From contig NZ_MTAW01000192.1 in NCBI RefSeq assembly GCF_002154725.1, positions 1-52,628 of the forward strand: a stretch of 52,628 nt of DNA, in the 5' to 3' direction. The stretch is from Nostoc sp. 106C. Lineage in GTDB: Bacteria > Cyanobacteriota > Cyanobacteriia > Cyanobacteriales > Nostocaceae. The translations under genes were made by a program, and so were the position numbers. Below the pieces are notes generated by a model. It was not told the DNA's origin. It did no database searches and saw only the letters and a list, made by a program, of their open reading frames with translations. Positions 28,617 to 41,585 of this stretch are shown here, in pieces. Numbering within the stretch: position 1 is the stretch's first letter; the number at the start of each line of letters is the position of its first letter.

Positions 28617-28806
28617 TCCTCCTTCTAAGAGTGTTTCACCGGACTAAATGTGATTATTTAGTTCAGTTACTCTAATTTCTGAAATCATAACAATATTTAC
28701 ACATTAAATAGGTTAGTGTGTTCTCAACTTCTCAAAAAGTACTACTGGTATTAAATATTTTGTAAAAGAAAAAATATTTTTTAAATAAAAATGTTTTTTG
28801 TAACAC

Positions 28807-28838
28807 AAAAAAAAGGGGGATACCCTCAAGCACCCCCC
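28807..28838 (-). terminator. Rho-independent terminator of prk
   Basis: On the minus strand GGGGG, a short loop, CCCCC and then a run of eight T form a strong terminator just after the prk stop. Confidence 0.85.
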
Positions 28839-28864
28839 AAAGCTTTGACACAAATACTGCTGTT

Positions 28865-29869
28865 TTAAACCTGAACTGCTAATTTGGCTTCCTTTGCTGT
28901 TAAACGCTCGTAAGCGTCGCGCATTTTCAACCCTGTTAGTACTTGGAACAAGCCAGTTCCATTGTTGGAACCTGGATACTCGCGGTGCTGGAGTAACAAA
29001 TGAGTCATCTCACCTTGGTATTTAGTGGATGTATTACTCAGATGGGTTTCGATGTAAATGATTTCTTCTAGGTTGTCAAATTGACCATCTACCTCTAACA
29101 CCGAGACGTAACGACCGTAGTAAACATCTGAACCATAGTACAGTTGCATACCAGGGTAAGAACAAGTCAGCTTACGTCCGCAAGGTGTCCAGTTAATTGT
29201 TGACCCTTCATCAAAGAGGTAGGTTGGCTCAAAGCCTTCTTTACCTTCCCGTTGGAGCATCCGTACCCGCAGGACTTTGCGCTCTGTGTCGTTTTTAATT
29301 AAGTTAGTGGGTAATACTTGCAGAACCACATCAGCAAATTCTCTTTGTGGTTCGATAAACTTTTCAAAATCAGGCTTACGGGAATTGATTTGAGCTAAGA
29401 CATCTTCATAGCGATGTCCCCTTTCAGCCATGTCGCGCTGAATTTTCCAGGCAATTTTGACTTCGTCGCTGATATCGAAATAAACGCTGAAGTCAATTAG
29501 CGATCGCACCCGCTCATCATATAAAGGATGCAGTCCTTCAACCACTATGATATGATTCGGCTCTATCCGTTCTGGCGGATCGATCATGCCGGTTTCGTGG
29601 TTGTAAATCGGTTTATCAACTGCTTGACCATTTTTGAGCGCTTTAATTTGCTCATACATGAGGTCAAAATTGTTTGCCCTAGGATCAAGTGCTGTGATCC
29701 CGGTTTCTTTGCGCTGTTTGCGATCTAGGGAATGATAGTCATCCAAACAGATGACCGTCATTAAATCTTCACCAAACAAATCGATCAAACGACGCAAAAA
29801 TGTAGATTTACCGCACCCAGAGTCTCCAGCTACTCCAATTAGTACCACGCGTTCCGGCTTACTCGTCAT
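28865..29869 (-). CDS. prk: Phosphoribulokinase
   Basis: This Calvin-cycle enzyme makes ribulose 1,5-bisphosphate. Its 334 residues begin ERVVLIGVAGDSGCGKSTFL, with the P-loop and the first redox Cys; the second is in VICLDDYHSL. A further Cys pair lies in WTPCGRKLTCSYPG. These are the cysteines used in thioredoxin/CP12 light-dark control of the cyanobacterial enzyme. Substrate-binding YNHETGMIDPPERIEP is present. The gene stands alone with its own strong terminator; no CP12 or gap2 gene is adjacent. Confidence 0.96.
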   Translation of the reverse strand: MTSKPERVVLIGVAGDSGCGKSTFLRRLIDLFGEDLMTVICLDDYHSLDRKQRKETGITALDPRANNFDLMYEQIKALKNGQAVDKPIYNHETGMIDPPERIEPNHIIVVEGLHPLYDERVRSLIDFSVYFDISDEVKIAWKIQRDMAERGHRYEDVLAQINSRKPDFEKFIEPQREFADVVLQVLPTNLIKNDTERKVLRVRMLQREGKEGFEPTYLFDEGSTINWTPCGRKLTCSYPGMQLYYGSDVYYGRYVSVLEVDGQFDNLEEIIYIETHLSNTSTKYQGEMTHLLLQHREYPGSNNGTGLFQVLTGLKMRDAYERLTAKEAKLAVQV

Positions 29870-32451
<2,582 letters not shown>

Positions 32452-32482
32452 GTTCTAAGTGCTGAGTTTTAAGTTTTGAGTG

Positions 32483-32509
32483 TGTAGGGTGGGCATTGCC
32501 CACCCTACA
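32483..32509. terminator. 13-bp perfect palindrome after petH
   Basis: TGTAGGGTGGGCA (32483-32495), one base, then TGCCCACCCTACA (32497-32509), followed by ATTGTTTTA. It may terminate petH. Its GGGTGGGCA core recurs imperfectly near 231-252 and 45124, so it is also a dispersed repeat. Confidence 0.6.
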
Positions 32510-32621
32510 ATTGTTTTATATGAATAGCTGAGAAACGAGTTCTAAATACTGAGTAAAACACTATTACTCAGTACTCAGCACTCAAGGCTCAGGACTCAAA
32601 ACTGAATTTGGTGCAAAAGTT

Positions 32622-33920
32622 GTGGGTGTGAAGCTAGGAATACTGGGATTAGGCACTGTAGGGACGGGTACTGTACAGTTGTTACAACAGACCACTGGGC
32701 GTCACCCGTTATTGCAGGAAATAGAAATATATCGAGTGGGAGTGCGATCGCTTGATAAACCCCGTGAGGTAAAACTGCCAGCAGGAGTGATAACTACAGA
32801 CTTAGAATCTGTAGTAAGCGATCCAGAGGTAGATATAGTTGTTGAAGTTATGGGTGGATTGGAACCAGCGCGATCGCTGATTCTCAAAGCACTACAAAAC
32901 GGTAAACACGTTGTCACCGCTAATAAAGCTGCGATCGCCCGCTTTGGAGATGAAATCTTTACAACTGCCAATCAAGCTGGAGTATATGTCTTGCTAGAAG
33001 CCGCAGTAGGTGGTGGTATCCCTGTGATTCAACCCTTAAAGCAATCTTTAAGTGTGAACCGCATTCACACTGTCACAGGCATAGTCAACGGTACTACCAA
33101 CTACATCCTGACAAGGATGCAGAAAGAAGGCAGCAATTTTCAGGATGTTTTGGCTGATGCTCAAAGATTGGGCTACGCTGAAGCCGACCCCACTGCTGAT
33201 GTGGATGGCTTAGACGCAGGAGATAAAATTGCCATCCTAGCCTCATTAGCTTTTGGCGGACGCATTCACCTGCAAGATGTCTATTGTGAGGGCATTCGGC
33301 AAGTCAGCAAAACAGATATTGCCTATGCTGAAAAATTGGGATTTGTGATTAAATTGCTAGCGATCGCTAAACTTCATGCTAGCGATACCTCAAAGCTATC
33401 TGTGAGAGTCCATCCAACCTTAGTGCCCCACGCACACCCCTTGGCTAGCATCAACGGTGTATATAACGCCATTCTCGTGGAAGGAGAACCGATAGGACAG
33501 GTAATGTTTTTTGGTCCTGGTGCTGGTGCTGGTGCCACAGCCAGTGCCGTATCATCAGATATCTTAAATCTAGCGGCAACCCTAAAAACAGAAAAAGCCA
33601 GCCCTACTAAACCCAATCCTCTATTAGCTTGTGGACATCAAGACTATTGTCAAATTGCCCCCATAGCAGAATTAGTAACTCGGTTTTATACCCGGTTCCT
33701 AACTAAAGATCAACCAGGAGTAATCGGCAAATTAGGTACTTGCTTTGGCAATTACGGCGTTAGCTTAGAGTCAGTTGTCCAAACTGGTTTTCAAGAAGAA
33801 CTCGCAGAGATTGTGGTTGTTACCCATGACGTTAAAGAAGGTAACTTTCGGCAAGCTTTGACAGAAATTCGGAACTTGGAAGCTATAGATAGCATTCCTA
33901 GCTTACTGCGTGTACTGTGA
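32622..33920 (+). CDS. hom: Homoserine dehydrogenase
   Basis: The enzyme reduces aspartate semialdehyde to homoserine for threonine and methionine synthesis. It starts at GTG 32622 or GTG 32628 (VKLGILGLGTVGTGTVQLLQ); the ribosome binding site is unclear. It has the Rossmann motif GLGTVGTG, the NKAAIARFG segment, the catalytic GIVNGTTNYILTRM and EADPTADVDGLDAGDKIAIL, and a C-terminal ACT domain (TKDQPGVIGKLGTCFGNYGV) that usually gives feedback control. The 432-residue length is typical. Confidence 0.95.
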   Translation: MGVKLGILGLGTVGTGTVQLLQQTTGRHPLLQEIEIYRVGVRSLDKPREVKLPAGVITTDLESVVSDPEVDIVVEVMGGLEPARSLILKALQNGKHVVTANKAAIARFGDEIFTTANQAGVYVLLEAAVGGGIPVIQPLKQSLSVNRIHTVTGIVNGTTNYILTRMQKEGSNFQDVLADAQRLGYAEADPTADVDGLDAGDKIAILASLAFGGRIHLQDVYCEGIRQVSKTDIAYAEKLGFVIKLLAIAKLHASDTSKLSVRVHPTLVPHAHPLASINGVYNAILVEGEPIGQVMFFGPGAGAGATASAVSSDILNLAATLKTEKASPTKPNPLLACGHQDYCQIAPIAELVTRFYTRFLTKDQPGVIGKLGTCFGNYGVSLESVVQTGFQEELAEIVVVTHDVKEGNFRQALTEIRNLEAIDSIPSLLRVL

Positions 33921-33967
33921 GGGTTTTTGGACTAAACTTGTGCCCAAAATCTCGATTCAGATTCAAA

Positions 33968-34015
33968 CAAATCACAGATAAACACCTCTGTTTATTTGTG
34001 TTTATCTGTGATTTG
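33968..34015. terminator. Perfect 18-bp stem-loop shared by convergent genes
   Basis: CAAATCACAGATAAACAC (33968-33985) pairs perfectly with GTGTTTATCTGTGATTTG (33998-34015) around a 12-nt loop. It lies between hom and the convergent membrane-protein gene and could end transcription from both sides. Confidence 0.75.
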
Positions 34016-34060
34016 ATTTCAAAAACATTGACTTATTTAACAGGTCTATTACATTTCTTT

Positions 34061-35698
34061 CTAATATGGTGATTGTAATGCGGGAGCCTTTCTTCTTTCA
34101 GGTACGGGGTTAGTACCGTCCCAAACAGCCCGCTGTCCATCGGCATTAATGAGAGTGATTTTTACTCTTGTTGCTGTGAAATTATCAGCAAAATCGTGTA
34201 GCCATACTAACCATTGGTCTTCTGGAAGTGCATTTAGTCCATTGAAACTAATTTGCAATTTTTTGCAAAACTCACCAGGATTATCTGGGTCAGGCTCCAG
34301 TGTACAAACATTGTCTTGTTTGACTTCTATCCGCGTATCCGGTTTTTCATTCTTGTTTTCGTCTAAGTAGACCATTTGAACTATTACCCCCCCTGCTTGC
34401 GAAAAATGCTCTCCCGCAAGGCTAAGTTGCGGATCTGAATTGTAGTCTTCCGGTTCACCCAACAACACTACTTGGCTAATATTGGGGCCAGCTTTGCGGA
34501 CAGCTTTACCACCAATGTAGCCACCAGCACTAATACCCATGAGTACCAAAATTTCCGAGGGGATGGATGGTAAAGAAGATGCAGTTGTATAGGTGACTAA
34601 GAGAATGACGATAAAAGCAATACCAATAATTAGGTTCCAAACTACCTGCTGTACGCGTTCCAAGGCTACTACGCCACCATGAACCACTAGATCTGACCAA
34701 GCAGGATTAACATCTCCAGATCCTTTACTACCACGAATTGTAGAAGTTGCCTGTGCTGTTACCAGTGTTACCAAACTAATCAAAAAAGTATAGGCGAATC
34801 CTGATAAGCCTATGAACTCCCAAATGCCTTGGATGACTCCGCGGCCGATGAACAGAAATAAATAGCCAAAAACAATGATGGTCAGCCACCAGACAAACTG
34901 CGTACGTGCCAGACTAAAGGTGTTTGTCTGCCGATCGAGAAGCAGCCACTCTAATGAATTGAGGTTTTTTTGATTGCTCTTTGTGAGTGAATTCGATGCC
35001 AAGTTGGCTTTTTTCGACTCTCTCGCTAAGGCGTAGATGAGTCCTATCAGGATAAGTGTCACAAATGCGGCGATCGCAAACACAATCAACGTTGTCAAAC
35101 CGCTTACAGGGCGCATTACCTTGACTTGAAGTTGCTCCTCAGTGGTTTGGGGGTCAATACTAGTTGCATTTCCTCCCACTTCCACACTTACAGGATGTGT
35201 ACCCCGGCTCAATCTCTTCAGCTGATCGCTACTAAAGGTGGCAAAAATTGCCTTTCTATCCTCCGCAACTCTGATATTAGTACTAGTAGCAGCATCAGGA
35301 GGATTACCAATTGTGACTGCGATTTTATTTTTGAGCGAATTATCTGGTTGAGGAAAGTTGTCTCCTGTGACTACTAAATTGAGTCTTTCTTGGGCGTAAC
35401 CTCTAATATTTTCTGGTACAAGTGACTGAGGAATGCTGACATACAATTCCTTCGGGCTGATGCTCCTGATCGAAGTTACATCAGGTGCACTTAGCGCTTC
35501 ATTATTACTCTGTGCAAGATAAGTTGTACTATCTATCTGAGTAGAGTTGAGATTAGTTGGCTCAGTAGTGCTAACATTTTTCTGTACTTCACCCACAGCT
35601 ATAGAAGTGAATAGTAAGAAGCACACCAGCGCCAGAGATAGCAAAGGATAATAATACCTCTTGCTGATGCGTTTCCAAGACATTTTAAATAAGCGCAT
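34061..35698 (-). CDS. Multi-span membrane protein of unknown function
   Basis: The 545-residue protein has a signal-like segment (~17-36), a ~160-residue exported domain with a TIG/IPT-like look (ISPKELYVSIPQSL…LNLVVTGDNFPQPDNSLKNK, ~80-195), and five predicted spans (~201-225, 268-288, 296-318, 352-372, 381-400). A ~145-residue C-terminal soluble domain (SQVVLLGEPEDYNSDPQLSL, two Cys) follows. The WWLTIIVFGYLFLFIGRG span and the glycine-rich GISAGGYIGGKAVRKAGP are distinctive. No family is recognised and no operon partner is adjacent. Confidence 0.8.
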   Translation of the reverse strand: MRLFKMSWKRISKRYYYPLLSLALVCFLLFTSIAVGEVQKNVSTTEPTNLNSTQIDSTTYLAQSNNEALSAPDVTSIRSISPKELYVSIPQSLVPENIRGYAQERLNLVVTGDNFPQPDNSLKNKIAVTIGNPPDAATSTNIRVAEDRKAIFATFSSDQLKRLSRGTHPVSVEVGGNATSIDPQTTEEQLQVKVMRPVSGLTTLIVFAIAAFVTLILIGLIYALARESKKANLASNSLTKSNQKNLNSLEWLLLDRQTNTFSLARTQFVWWLTIIVFGYLFLFIGRGVIQGIWEFIGLSGFAYTFLISLVTLVTAQATSTIRGSKGSGDVNPAWSDLVVHGGVVALERVQQVVWNLIIGIAFIVILLVTYTTASSLPSIPSEILVLMGISAGGYIGGKAVRKAGPNISQVVLLGEPEDYNSDPQLSLAGEHFSQAGGVIVQMVYLDENKNEKPDTRIEVKQDNVCTLEPDPDNPGEFCKKLQISFNGLNALPEDQWLVWLHDFADNFTATRVKITLINADGQRAVWDGTNPVPERRKAPALQSPY

Positions 35699-36072
35699 AA
35701 ATTATTGTAAGAGTATCTCTGAGCTACCTAATAGAGACGAAGAAACCTGATGTATCTTTGCCGTCAAATTGATATTTTCTTGATTTAGCCCTCAGAAACC
35801 AATTTCTAGGATGAAAATACTGTGGGCTTTGAGATAATCAATCAGGTTTTTAATACATCTCAGTATTCCTAGTTCATTAAACTGCTCACAGTGGACTGAG
35901 GTGATGATTTGTAATTTTATTTAGTATTCAGCAGTCTAATTGAGATATCCTCATATCGCTTCAGAGTGTAACACCCCCCTGCTGTTTTGGCGATCGCGAC
36001 CATCAGCCACACTGTTCATAAAGTGAAATAGTATAAGTAGTTGATGCCTACTTGCAATATTTCTCAGCTTCT
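35699..36072. other. Intergenic region upstream of mtnA
   Basis: A divergent region with a HIP1-like GGCGATCGCG at ~35988. No gene or relic is seen. Confidence 0.4.
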
Positions 36073-37134
36073 ATGACATATTCCTTAAACCAGGTTTATC
36101 CCGTTATTTGGCACAACGACTCGGTATCACTTATCGATCAAACTCGCTTACCCAACGAGTATGCTTTTGTGGAGATTCACCGCAGTGAAGATATGGCAAG
36201 GGCAATTAAAACGATGATTGTCCGAGGTGCGCCAGCAATTGGTGTAGCAGCAGCTTATGGAATCTATCTTGGGGCGAGAGAGATTGAAACTAGTAACCGT
36301 AATGAATTTTTACAACACTTAGAGCAAGTTGCCCAATTGTTGCGTTCCACACGTCCGACAGCGGTAAATTTATTTTGGGCCATTAGCCGCATGATGAAAA
36401 CTGCCTATGAAACCTTGGGAACAGTAGCAGAACTCAAACAAACTCTGCTACAAACTGCTCAAGCAATCAATGCTGAAGATTTGCAAACTTGTCAGGCGAT
36501 CGGTGACAATGGCTTGGCAGTATTGCCTAAAAACCCTGCCAAGCTGACAATTCTGACTCATTGCAACGCTGGGGCGTTAGCTACTGCTGGTTACGGCACA
36601 GCCTTGGGTGTGGTGCGTTCTGCTTGGCGAGAAGGGCGTTTAGTGCGTGTGTTTGCCGACGAAACCCGTCCCCGCTTACAAGGTGCAAAACTCACTGCTT
36701 GGGAATGTGTTCAAGAAGGCATTCCTGTTACAGTCATCACAGATAATATGGCTGCTCATTGCATGAAGCAAGGATTAATTCATGCGGTTGTTGTTGGTGC
36801 CGATCGAATTGCTGCTAATGGCGATACAGCTAATAAAATTGGCACCTATAGCGTAGCGATCGCAGCTAAAGCCCATAATATTCCTTTCTTTGTCGCTGCT
36901 CCCCTCTCTACCGTTGATTTTGAATTATCCGATGGCAGCCAAATTCCCATTGAAGAACGTAATCCTACAGAAATTTATCAAGTAGGTGATACTATTCTTA
37001 CGCCTGAAGGTGTTGAATTTTATAATCCGGCTTTTGATGTCACCCCAGCAGATTTGATTACAGCCATCATCACAGAAAATGGTGCATTCGCTCCTGGCGA
37101 ACTAGCAAAATCAAAGGTAAAGCAAGTAGTTTAA
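36073..37134 (+). CDS. mtnA: S-methyl-5-thioribose-1-phosphate isomerase
   Basis: The enzyme isomerises methylthioribose-1-phosphate in the methionine salvage pathway. I chose ATG 36073 ([13 protein letters not shown]); a TTG at 36052 would add seven residues. Family motifs are [32 protein letters not shown], the catalytic Cys in [36 protein letters not shown] and [20 protein letters not shown]. The length, 353 residues, is normal. Confidence 0.94.
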   Translation: MTYSLNQVYPVIWHNDSVSLIDQTRLPNEYAFVEIHRSEDMARAIKTMIVRGAPAIGVAAAYGIYLGAREIETSNRNEFLQHLEQVAQLLRSTRPTAVNLFWAISRMMKTAYETLGTVAELKQTLLQTAQAINAEDLQTCQAIGDNGLAVLPKNPAKLTILTHCNAGALATAGYGTALGVVRSAWREGRLVRVFADETRPRLQGAKLTAWECVQEGIPVTVITDNMAAHCMKQGLIHAVVVGADRIAANGDTANKIGTYSVAIAAKAHNIPFFVAAPLSTVDFELSDGSQIPIEERNPTEIYQVGDTILTPEGVEFYNPAFDVTPADLITAIITENGAFAPGELAKSKVKQVV

Positions 37135-37152
37135 ATTCATGATATTTGCTGA

Positions 37153-37250
37153 TTATTCCCCCGCTTCCTTGATTGCAAAATCAATCACAGTTTGGCTTAA
37201 GCGAATATTGTGATTGAGCATTTTTTTAATAGCAGTTTTTAGATATAACG
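37153..37250 (-). pseudogene. 3' part of the split DUF3368 toxin gene
   Basis: On the minus strand, directly after the end of MITE copy B and the 10-bp CGTTATATCT, the frame reads L-KTAIKKMLNHNIRLSQTVI then DFAIKEAGE to TAA 37153-37155. This is the typical DUF3368 C-terminus. Joined to the 5' part at 21439 with one copy of the 10-bp sequence, it continues GYPLYL-KTAIKKML in frame. The two halves are therefore one gene separated by a MITE and an inversion. Confidence 0.85.
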
Positions 37251-37438
37251 CAATACGGTTCAGTTAAGGTGATCAGAGTTCTCATCTGTCGAACAAAAAC
37301 CAAGATTTGGGGGAGAATCCCCCAAACCCCCGATTGGGGGAGAATCCCCCAAGCCCCCTCCAAAATAATTGTTCGTTTTTTTTTAGTAATTATTTGTGAA
37401 ATTTGTTGTCAATGAATTTTCTTAACTGAACTGTATTG
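37251..37438 (-). mobile_element. MITE copy B (188 bp)
   Basis: The ends CAATACGGTTCAGTTAAG (37251-37268) and CTTAACTGAACTGTATTG (37421-37438) are inverted repeats with one difference. The sequence is the reverse complement of copy A over nearly all its length. Flanks are AGATATAACG (37241-37250) on the left and CACTATATTC (37439-37448) on the right. These do not match each other but are the complements of the two flanks of copy A. Confidence 0.88.
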
Positions 37439-37620
37439 CACTATATTCGGGTTTTGGTGAGCTATATGATATTTAGTAAGATCACGCCTGTCATAACCAA
37501 CGCTACAATTTTTGTTACATTCAGTTACATTTAGCAGAGCGATTTTCAACCAAAAATCCAAATTGGTATGATTGATTGTTGCCAAAAAAGCGATCGCTCA
37601 TCGGCTGATAAAATTGCTTC

Positions 37621-38436
37621 ATGTTCGACAATATCTGCAAGTTCATCGCTGAAACATTTTCTACAGATTTCGCTGCTTGGCTGCTAGGAGAACCGATTAC
37701 CTTCACCGAGTTAAGTCCGAAAGAATTGTCTTTGGAACCTATCCGTGCTGATGCATTAATCTTATTGCAATCAGATGAAGTGGTATTACACCTGGAATTC
37801 CAAACTCAACCAGATGCGAATATTCCTTTTCGCATGGCAGATTATCGCCTGCGTGTGTATCGACGTTTTCCTCAGAAACGAATGCGTCAAGTAGTGATTT
37901 ATTTAACTGAAACCACATCCGAACTCGTCTATCAAACTAGTTTTAGACTAGAAAATTTGCGGCATGACTTTACAGTAATTCGTTTGTGGGAAGAACCGAC
38001 GGAGATATTTTTGAGAACTCCAGGATTACTGCCATTTGCAGTTTTGAGTGACACGGATAACAAAACGGGCACTTTGCAAGAAGTAGCGGCTCAAATTGAC
38101 AAAATTGCTGACCGCAGAATGCAAAATAATCTCACAGCATCAACAGCAATTTTAGCTGGGCTAGTATTGGAAGAAAGAGCGATACAACGTTTACTCAGGA
38201 GGGAGATGATGCGCGAGTCAGTGATTTATCAATCGATTATAAATGAAGCTTTAGAGGAAGGTCGCGTCGAAGGTCGCGCTGAAGGTCGAGAAGAAGGTAT
38301 TCAAGAAAAAGCACAACAAATTGCCATCAACTTGTTAGCAGAGGGAATGTCACCTGAAGTTGTGGCAAAAGTAACGGGTTTAACGCTGGAACAAGTGGAA
38401 AAGTTACAACTTACGGAAGGCGATCGCCAAAATTAA
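37621..38436 (+). CDS. Rpn-family (PD-(D/E)XK) nuclease / transposase-like protein
   Basis: The 271-residue protein starts MFDNICKFIAETFSTDFAAW and has a PD-(D/E)XK-like core (RADALILLQSDEVVLHLEFQ then TQ, with Asp and Glu-x-Gln), MADYRLRVYRRFP and QVVIYLTET. The charged repeat EEGRVEGRAEGREEG (~224) leads to a small C-terminal helix bundle. Such proteins are common in cyanobacteria and relate to recombination-promoting Rpn nucleases. There is no inverted-repeat frame around it, so it is not clearly a mobile element. Confidence 0.8.
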   Translation: MFDNICKFIAETFSTDFAAWLLGEPITFTELSPKELSLEPIRADALILLQSDEVVLHLEFQTQPDANIPFRMADYRLRVYRRFPQKRMRQVVIYLTETTSELVYQTSFRLENLRHDFTVIRLWEEPTEIFLRTPGLLPFAVLSDTDNKTGTLQEVAAQIDKIADRRMQNNLTASTAILAGLVLEERAIQRLLRREMMRESVIYQSIINEALEEGRVEGRAEGREEGIQEKAQQIAINLLAEGMSPEVVAKVTGLTLEQVEKLQLTEGDRQN

Positions 38437-38490
38437 GGGGATACAGCGAAAATGTTTTGCTACACCTCACCGTATCCCCTAGCGTATCTT
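38436..38490. terminator. Stem-loop terminator between convergent genes
   Basis: AGGGGATAC (38436-38444) pairs with GTATCCCCT (38472-38480), with a smaller hairpin inside, followed by a TTTTTTT run at ~38489. It serves the Rpn-like gene and perhaps the phosphoketolase gene. Confidence 0.75.
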
Positions 38491-38493
38491 TTT

Positions 38494-40875
38494 TTAGTAA
38501 GGCCACTTCCAGTCGCGAATTTCTGGCATATCTTCGCCGCGCTGCTCAATGTATTGCTTGTGTTCGATCAACTTATCTTGCAACATTTGCTTGACATAAG
38601 CCGCTTTAGATCCTAGTTTGGGTACGCGATCGATCACGTCCATAACGAGGTGGAAGCGATCAAGATCGTTGAGGACGACCATATCAAAAGGAGTGGTGGT
38701 AGTTCCTTCTTCCTTGAATCCGCGCACATGCAGGTTGTGATGGTTAGTGTGGCGATAGGTTAAGCGATGGATTAACCAAGGATAGCCATGAAAAGCAAAG
38801 ATGATGGGTTTGTCGCTGGTGAAAATGGTGTCAAAGTCTTTGTTGCTTAAACCGTGAGGATGCTCGCTTTTTGGTTGTAGCGTCATCAAATCGACTATGT
38901 TGACTACCCGCACTTTTAACTCTGGGAAGTGCTGGCGTAGAATGTCCACAGCCGCCAAGGTTTCTAAGGTGGGTATATCCCCAGCGCAAGCCATCACTAC
39001 ATCTGGTTCACTACCTTTATCATTGCTTGCCCATTCCCAAATGCCGAGACCTTTAGTACAGTGCTTGATTGCAGCGTCCATGTCTAGGTACTGCAACGCT
39101 GGCTGCTTCCCAGCAACGATGACGTTGACATAATGCCGACTTCTGAGGCAATGGTCAGTTACTGACAGTAAAGTATTGGCATCAGGAGGTAAATACACGC
39201 GAACAATTTCTGATTTTTTGTTAGCTACAAGGTCAATAAAACCAGGATCTTGGTGAGAGAAACCGTTGTGGTCTTGTCGCCAAACGTGGGAGGTAAGCAG
39301 GTAGTTGAGGGATGCAATTGGTCGACGCCAGGGAATGTCATTAGTGCTTTTTAGCCATTTGGCGTGTTGGTTAAACATTGAGTCTACTATGTGGATGAAT
39401 GCCTCATAGCAGGAAAAGAACCCATGACGGCCTGTGAGTAGGTAACCTTCTAACCAACCTTGGCAGCTAGTTTCGCTGAGAATTTCCATCACCCGTCCAT
39501 TGGGGGATAGGTGTTCGTCTTCTGGGAGGATTTGAGAAGTCCAAGTCCGGTCTGTGACTTCAAATACAGCATCCAGACGATTCGATTGGGTTTCGTCGGG
39601 TCCGAAAATACGGAAGTTGCGGCTGTCTAAGTTAAGCCGCATGATATCCCGTAGGAATTTCGCTGTTACCTTGGTAGCTTCGGCTTCAACTTTACCTGGT
39701 TGGGGAACATCTACTGCATAGTGTTGGAATTCAGGCATCTTCAGGTCACGCAGTAGGATACCGCCATTTGTATGAGGATTATCACCCATGCGCCGATGCC
39801 CTTTAGGAGCCAATTCTGCTAATTCTGGAATCAGCTTGCCGTTAGCATCGAACAGTTCTTCTGCTTTGTAACTTCTTAACCAATCTTCCAATAATTTTAG
39901 GTGTTCAGGCTTTTTAGCGATTTCCCCAAAGGGAACTTGATGCGATCGCCAAAAACCCTCAGTCTTTTTCCCATCGACATCTTTGGGGCCTGTCCAACCT
40001 TTCGGGGTTCTGAGAACGATCATCGGCCACTGCGGGCGTTCGGTAAAACCATGTATCCTCGCTTCCCTTTGGATACTTTGAATTTCTGTAACTACTGTAT
40101 CCAAAGTTGCTGCCATCTGTTGATGGACATCTGCGGGATCAGTGCCTTCCACAAAGTAAGGTTTGTAACCATAGCCGATAAACAAGCTCTCTAACTCTTC
40201 ATGACTCAACCGTGCTAGTACAGTTGGATTGGCAATTTTATACCCGTTGAGGTGCAGAATTGGCAGTACAGCTCCATCATGCACAGGATTGATAAACTTG
40301 TTGGAATGCCAGCTAGTTGCTAAAGCTCCAGTTTCAGCTTCACCATCACCCACAACAGCGGCAACAATTAAGTCAGGATTGTCGAAAGCAGCACCATAGG
40401 CGTGGACGAGTGCATAACCTAGTTCACCACCTTCATGAATAGAACCAGGAGTTTCTGGGGCCGCATGGCTAGGAATCCCACCAGGAAAGGAAAATTGTTT
40501 GAAGAGTTGCTTCATACCCACAGCATCTTGGGAGATGTTGGGGTAATACTTGCTGTAAGTGCCTTCCAAGTAGGTATTGGCAACCAATCCAGGGCCGCCA
40601 TGACCAGGGCCTGCAATGTAGATTGTGTTGAGGTCATACTTTTTGATGACCCGATTTAAATGCACGTAGATAAAGTTCAGTCCTGGTGTTGTTCCCCAGT
40701 GACCTAAAAGCCTGGGTTTAACATGTTCTAGCTTCAGCGGTTCTTTTAGCAGTGGATTGTCGAGGAGATATATTTGTCCTACAGAAAGATAGTTAGCTGC
40801 ACGCCAGTAGGCGTTTATTTTCTGCAATTCTTCATCTGATAAAGGCTTTGATTGAGTCGGAGTTGCTACAGTCAT
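38494..40875 (-). CDS. xfp: Phosphoketolase (Xfp)
   Basis: This thiamine-diphosphate enzyme splits xylulose 5-phosphate (and often fructose 6-phosphate) into acetyl phosphate and a shorter sugar phosphate. Its 793 residues contain the TPP-binding [19 protein letters not shown] (~177), [60 protein letters not shown] and [10 protein letters not shown]. Length and motifs fit the full-length family. No acetate kinase gene is adjacent. In cyanobacteria it offers a shortcut from Calvin-cycle sugars to acetyl units. Confidence 0.96.
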   Translation of the reverse strand: MTVATPTQSKPLSDEELQKINAYWRAANYLSVGQIYLLDNPLLKEPLKLEHVKPRLLGHWGTTPGLNFIYVHLNRVIKKYDLNTIYIAGPGHGGPGLVANTYLEGTYSKYYPNISQDAVGMKQLFKQFSFPGGIPSHAAPETPGSIHEGGELGYALVHAYGAAFDNPDLIVAAVVGDGEAETGALATSWHSNKFINPVHDGAVLPILHLNGYKIANPTVLARLSHEELESLFIGYGYKPYFVEGTDPADVHQQMAATLDTVVTEIQSIQREARIHGFTERPQWPMIVLRTPKGWTGPKDVDGKKTEGFWRSHQVPFGEIAKKPEHLKLLEDWLRSYKAEELFDANGKLIPELAELAPKGHRRMGDNPHTNGGILLRDLKMPEFQHYAVDVPQPGKVEAEATKVTAKFLRDIMRLNLDSRNFRIFGPDETQSNRLDAVFEVTDRTWTSQILPEDEHLSPNGRVMEILSETSCQGWLEGYLLTGRHGFFSCYEAFIHIVDSMFNQHAKWLKSTNDIPWRRPIASLNYLLTSHVWRQDHNGFSHQDPGFIDLVANKKSEIVRVYLPPDANTLLSVTDHCLRSRHYVNVIVAGKQPALQYLDMDAAIKHCTKGLGIWEWASNDKGSEPDVVMACAGDIPTLETLAAVDILRQHFPELKVRVVNIVDLMTLQPKSEHPHGLSNKDFDTIFTSDKPIIFAFHGYPWLIHRLTYRHTNHHNLHVRGFKEEGTTTTPFDMVVLNDLDRFHLVMDVIDRVPKLGSKAAYVKQMLQDKLIEHKQYIEQRGEDMPEIRDWKWPY

Positions 40876-41476
40876 ATCAAAACTCCATTACAACAATAGA
40901 TTTTGACTAATTCATTCAGTATGCAAGTTTAGTTGTCTATGGTATGAGCGTCATCATACCCACGACAAAACTTTCCAGTATTCACCTGGAAAATTTGACA
41001 GTCTGAGCCATTCAATACATTCAGTTATTTACTCAAATCTAAAATTCATCTGAAGCAATACAGATGATGACCTCACTGAAAGGCTAGCAGATACAATATT
41101 AGACTAGTTAATTTTTAAGATTATTTTTAAGAATAAAACTAATATTTATGAGATTGATGATTTAATCATCATTGTTTTAGTAGTTACTGAAAAGACGTAA
41201 TGCTATAGCTGTGAAGCTATTTCTTTTGACAGAGGTTGATTACAGGAAAGGGTGTAATCTAAAGTTGAATTTAGTATAAATCAATTGAAAGCAGCGATCG
41301 CAATATTGATGTTATTTGATGCAAAGGTAAATAGATGGGGCTAAAATAGCCAACAACCAAATGTACTAGCCACAGTGAAGCTACAGAAGTTTAGAGGCAT
41401 AAGTATTAGCAAACTGGATAAATTTGCCTATCTTTGCTTAAATAAGTTTATATACACAGGTTTATCAGTTGTGAAG
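40876..41476. other. Intergenic region upstream of xfp
   Basis: It is AT-rich, with a palindrome GATGATTTAATCATC near 41157 and a HIP1-like site near 41297. No gene or relic is recognised. Confidence 0.4.
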
Positions 41477-41556
41477 TTAAAATACGAGTCAGAAACTTAG
41501 TTTGCGAGTCGCAAAATTAAAATATGAGTCAGAAACTTAGTTTACGAGTCGCAAAA
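41477..41556. repeat. Tandem duplication of a 40-bp unit
   Basis: Two adjacent 40-bp units (41477-41516 and 41517-41556) differ at only two positions (AATACG/AATATG and TTTGCG/TTTACG). Both contain GAGTCAGAAACTTAGTTT. It lies just downstream of rimM. Confidence 0.85.
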
Positions 41557-41585
41557 GTTTATTGCAGGAGCGAACACTTTGCCTT

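Noticed and set aside
28617-28864. A SAM riboswitch upstream of metK
   Set aside because: I could not build the conserved multi-helix core; the region is AT-rich and holds mainly the prk terminator.
37621-38436. Rpn-like gene as cargo of the adjacent MITE
   Set aside because: The gene lies 180 bp outside the inverted ends and the 10-bp flank, so it is not part of the element.
41477-41556. CRISPR-like array
   Set aside because: There are only two directly abutting copies with no spacers; it is a simple tandem duplication.
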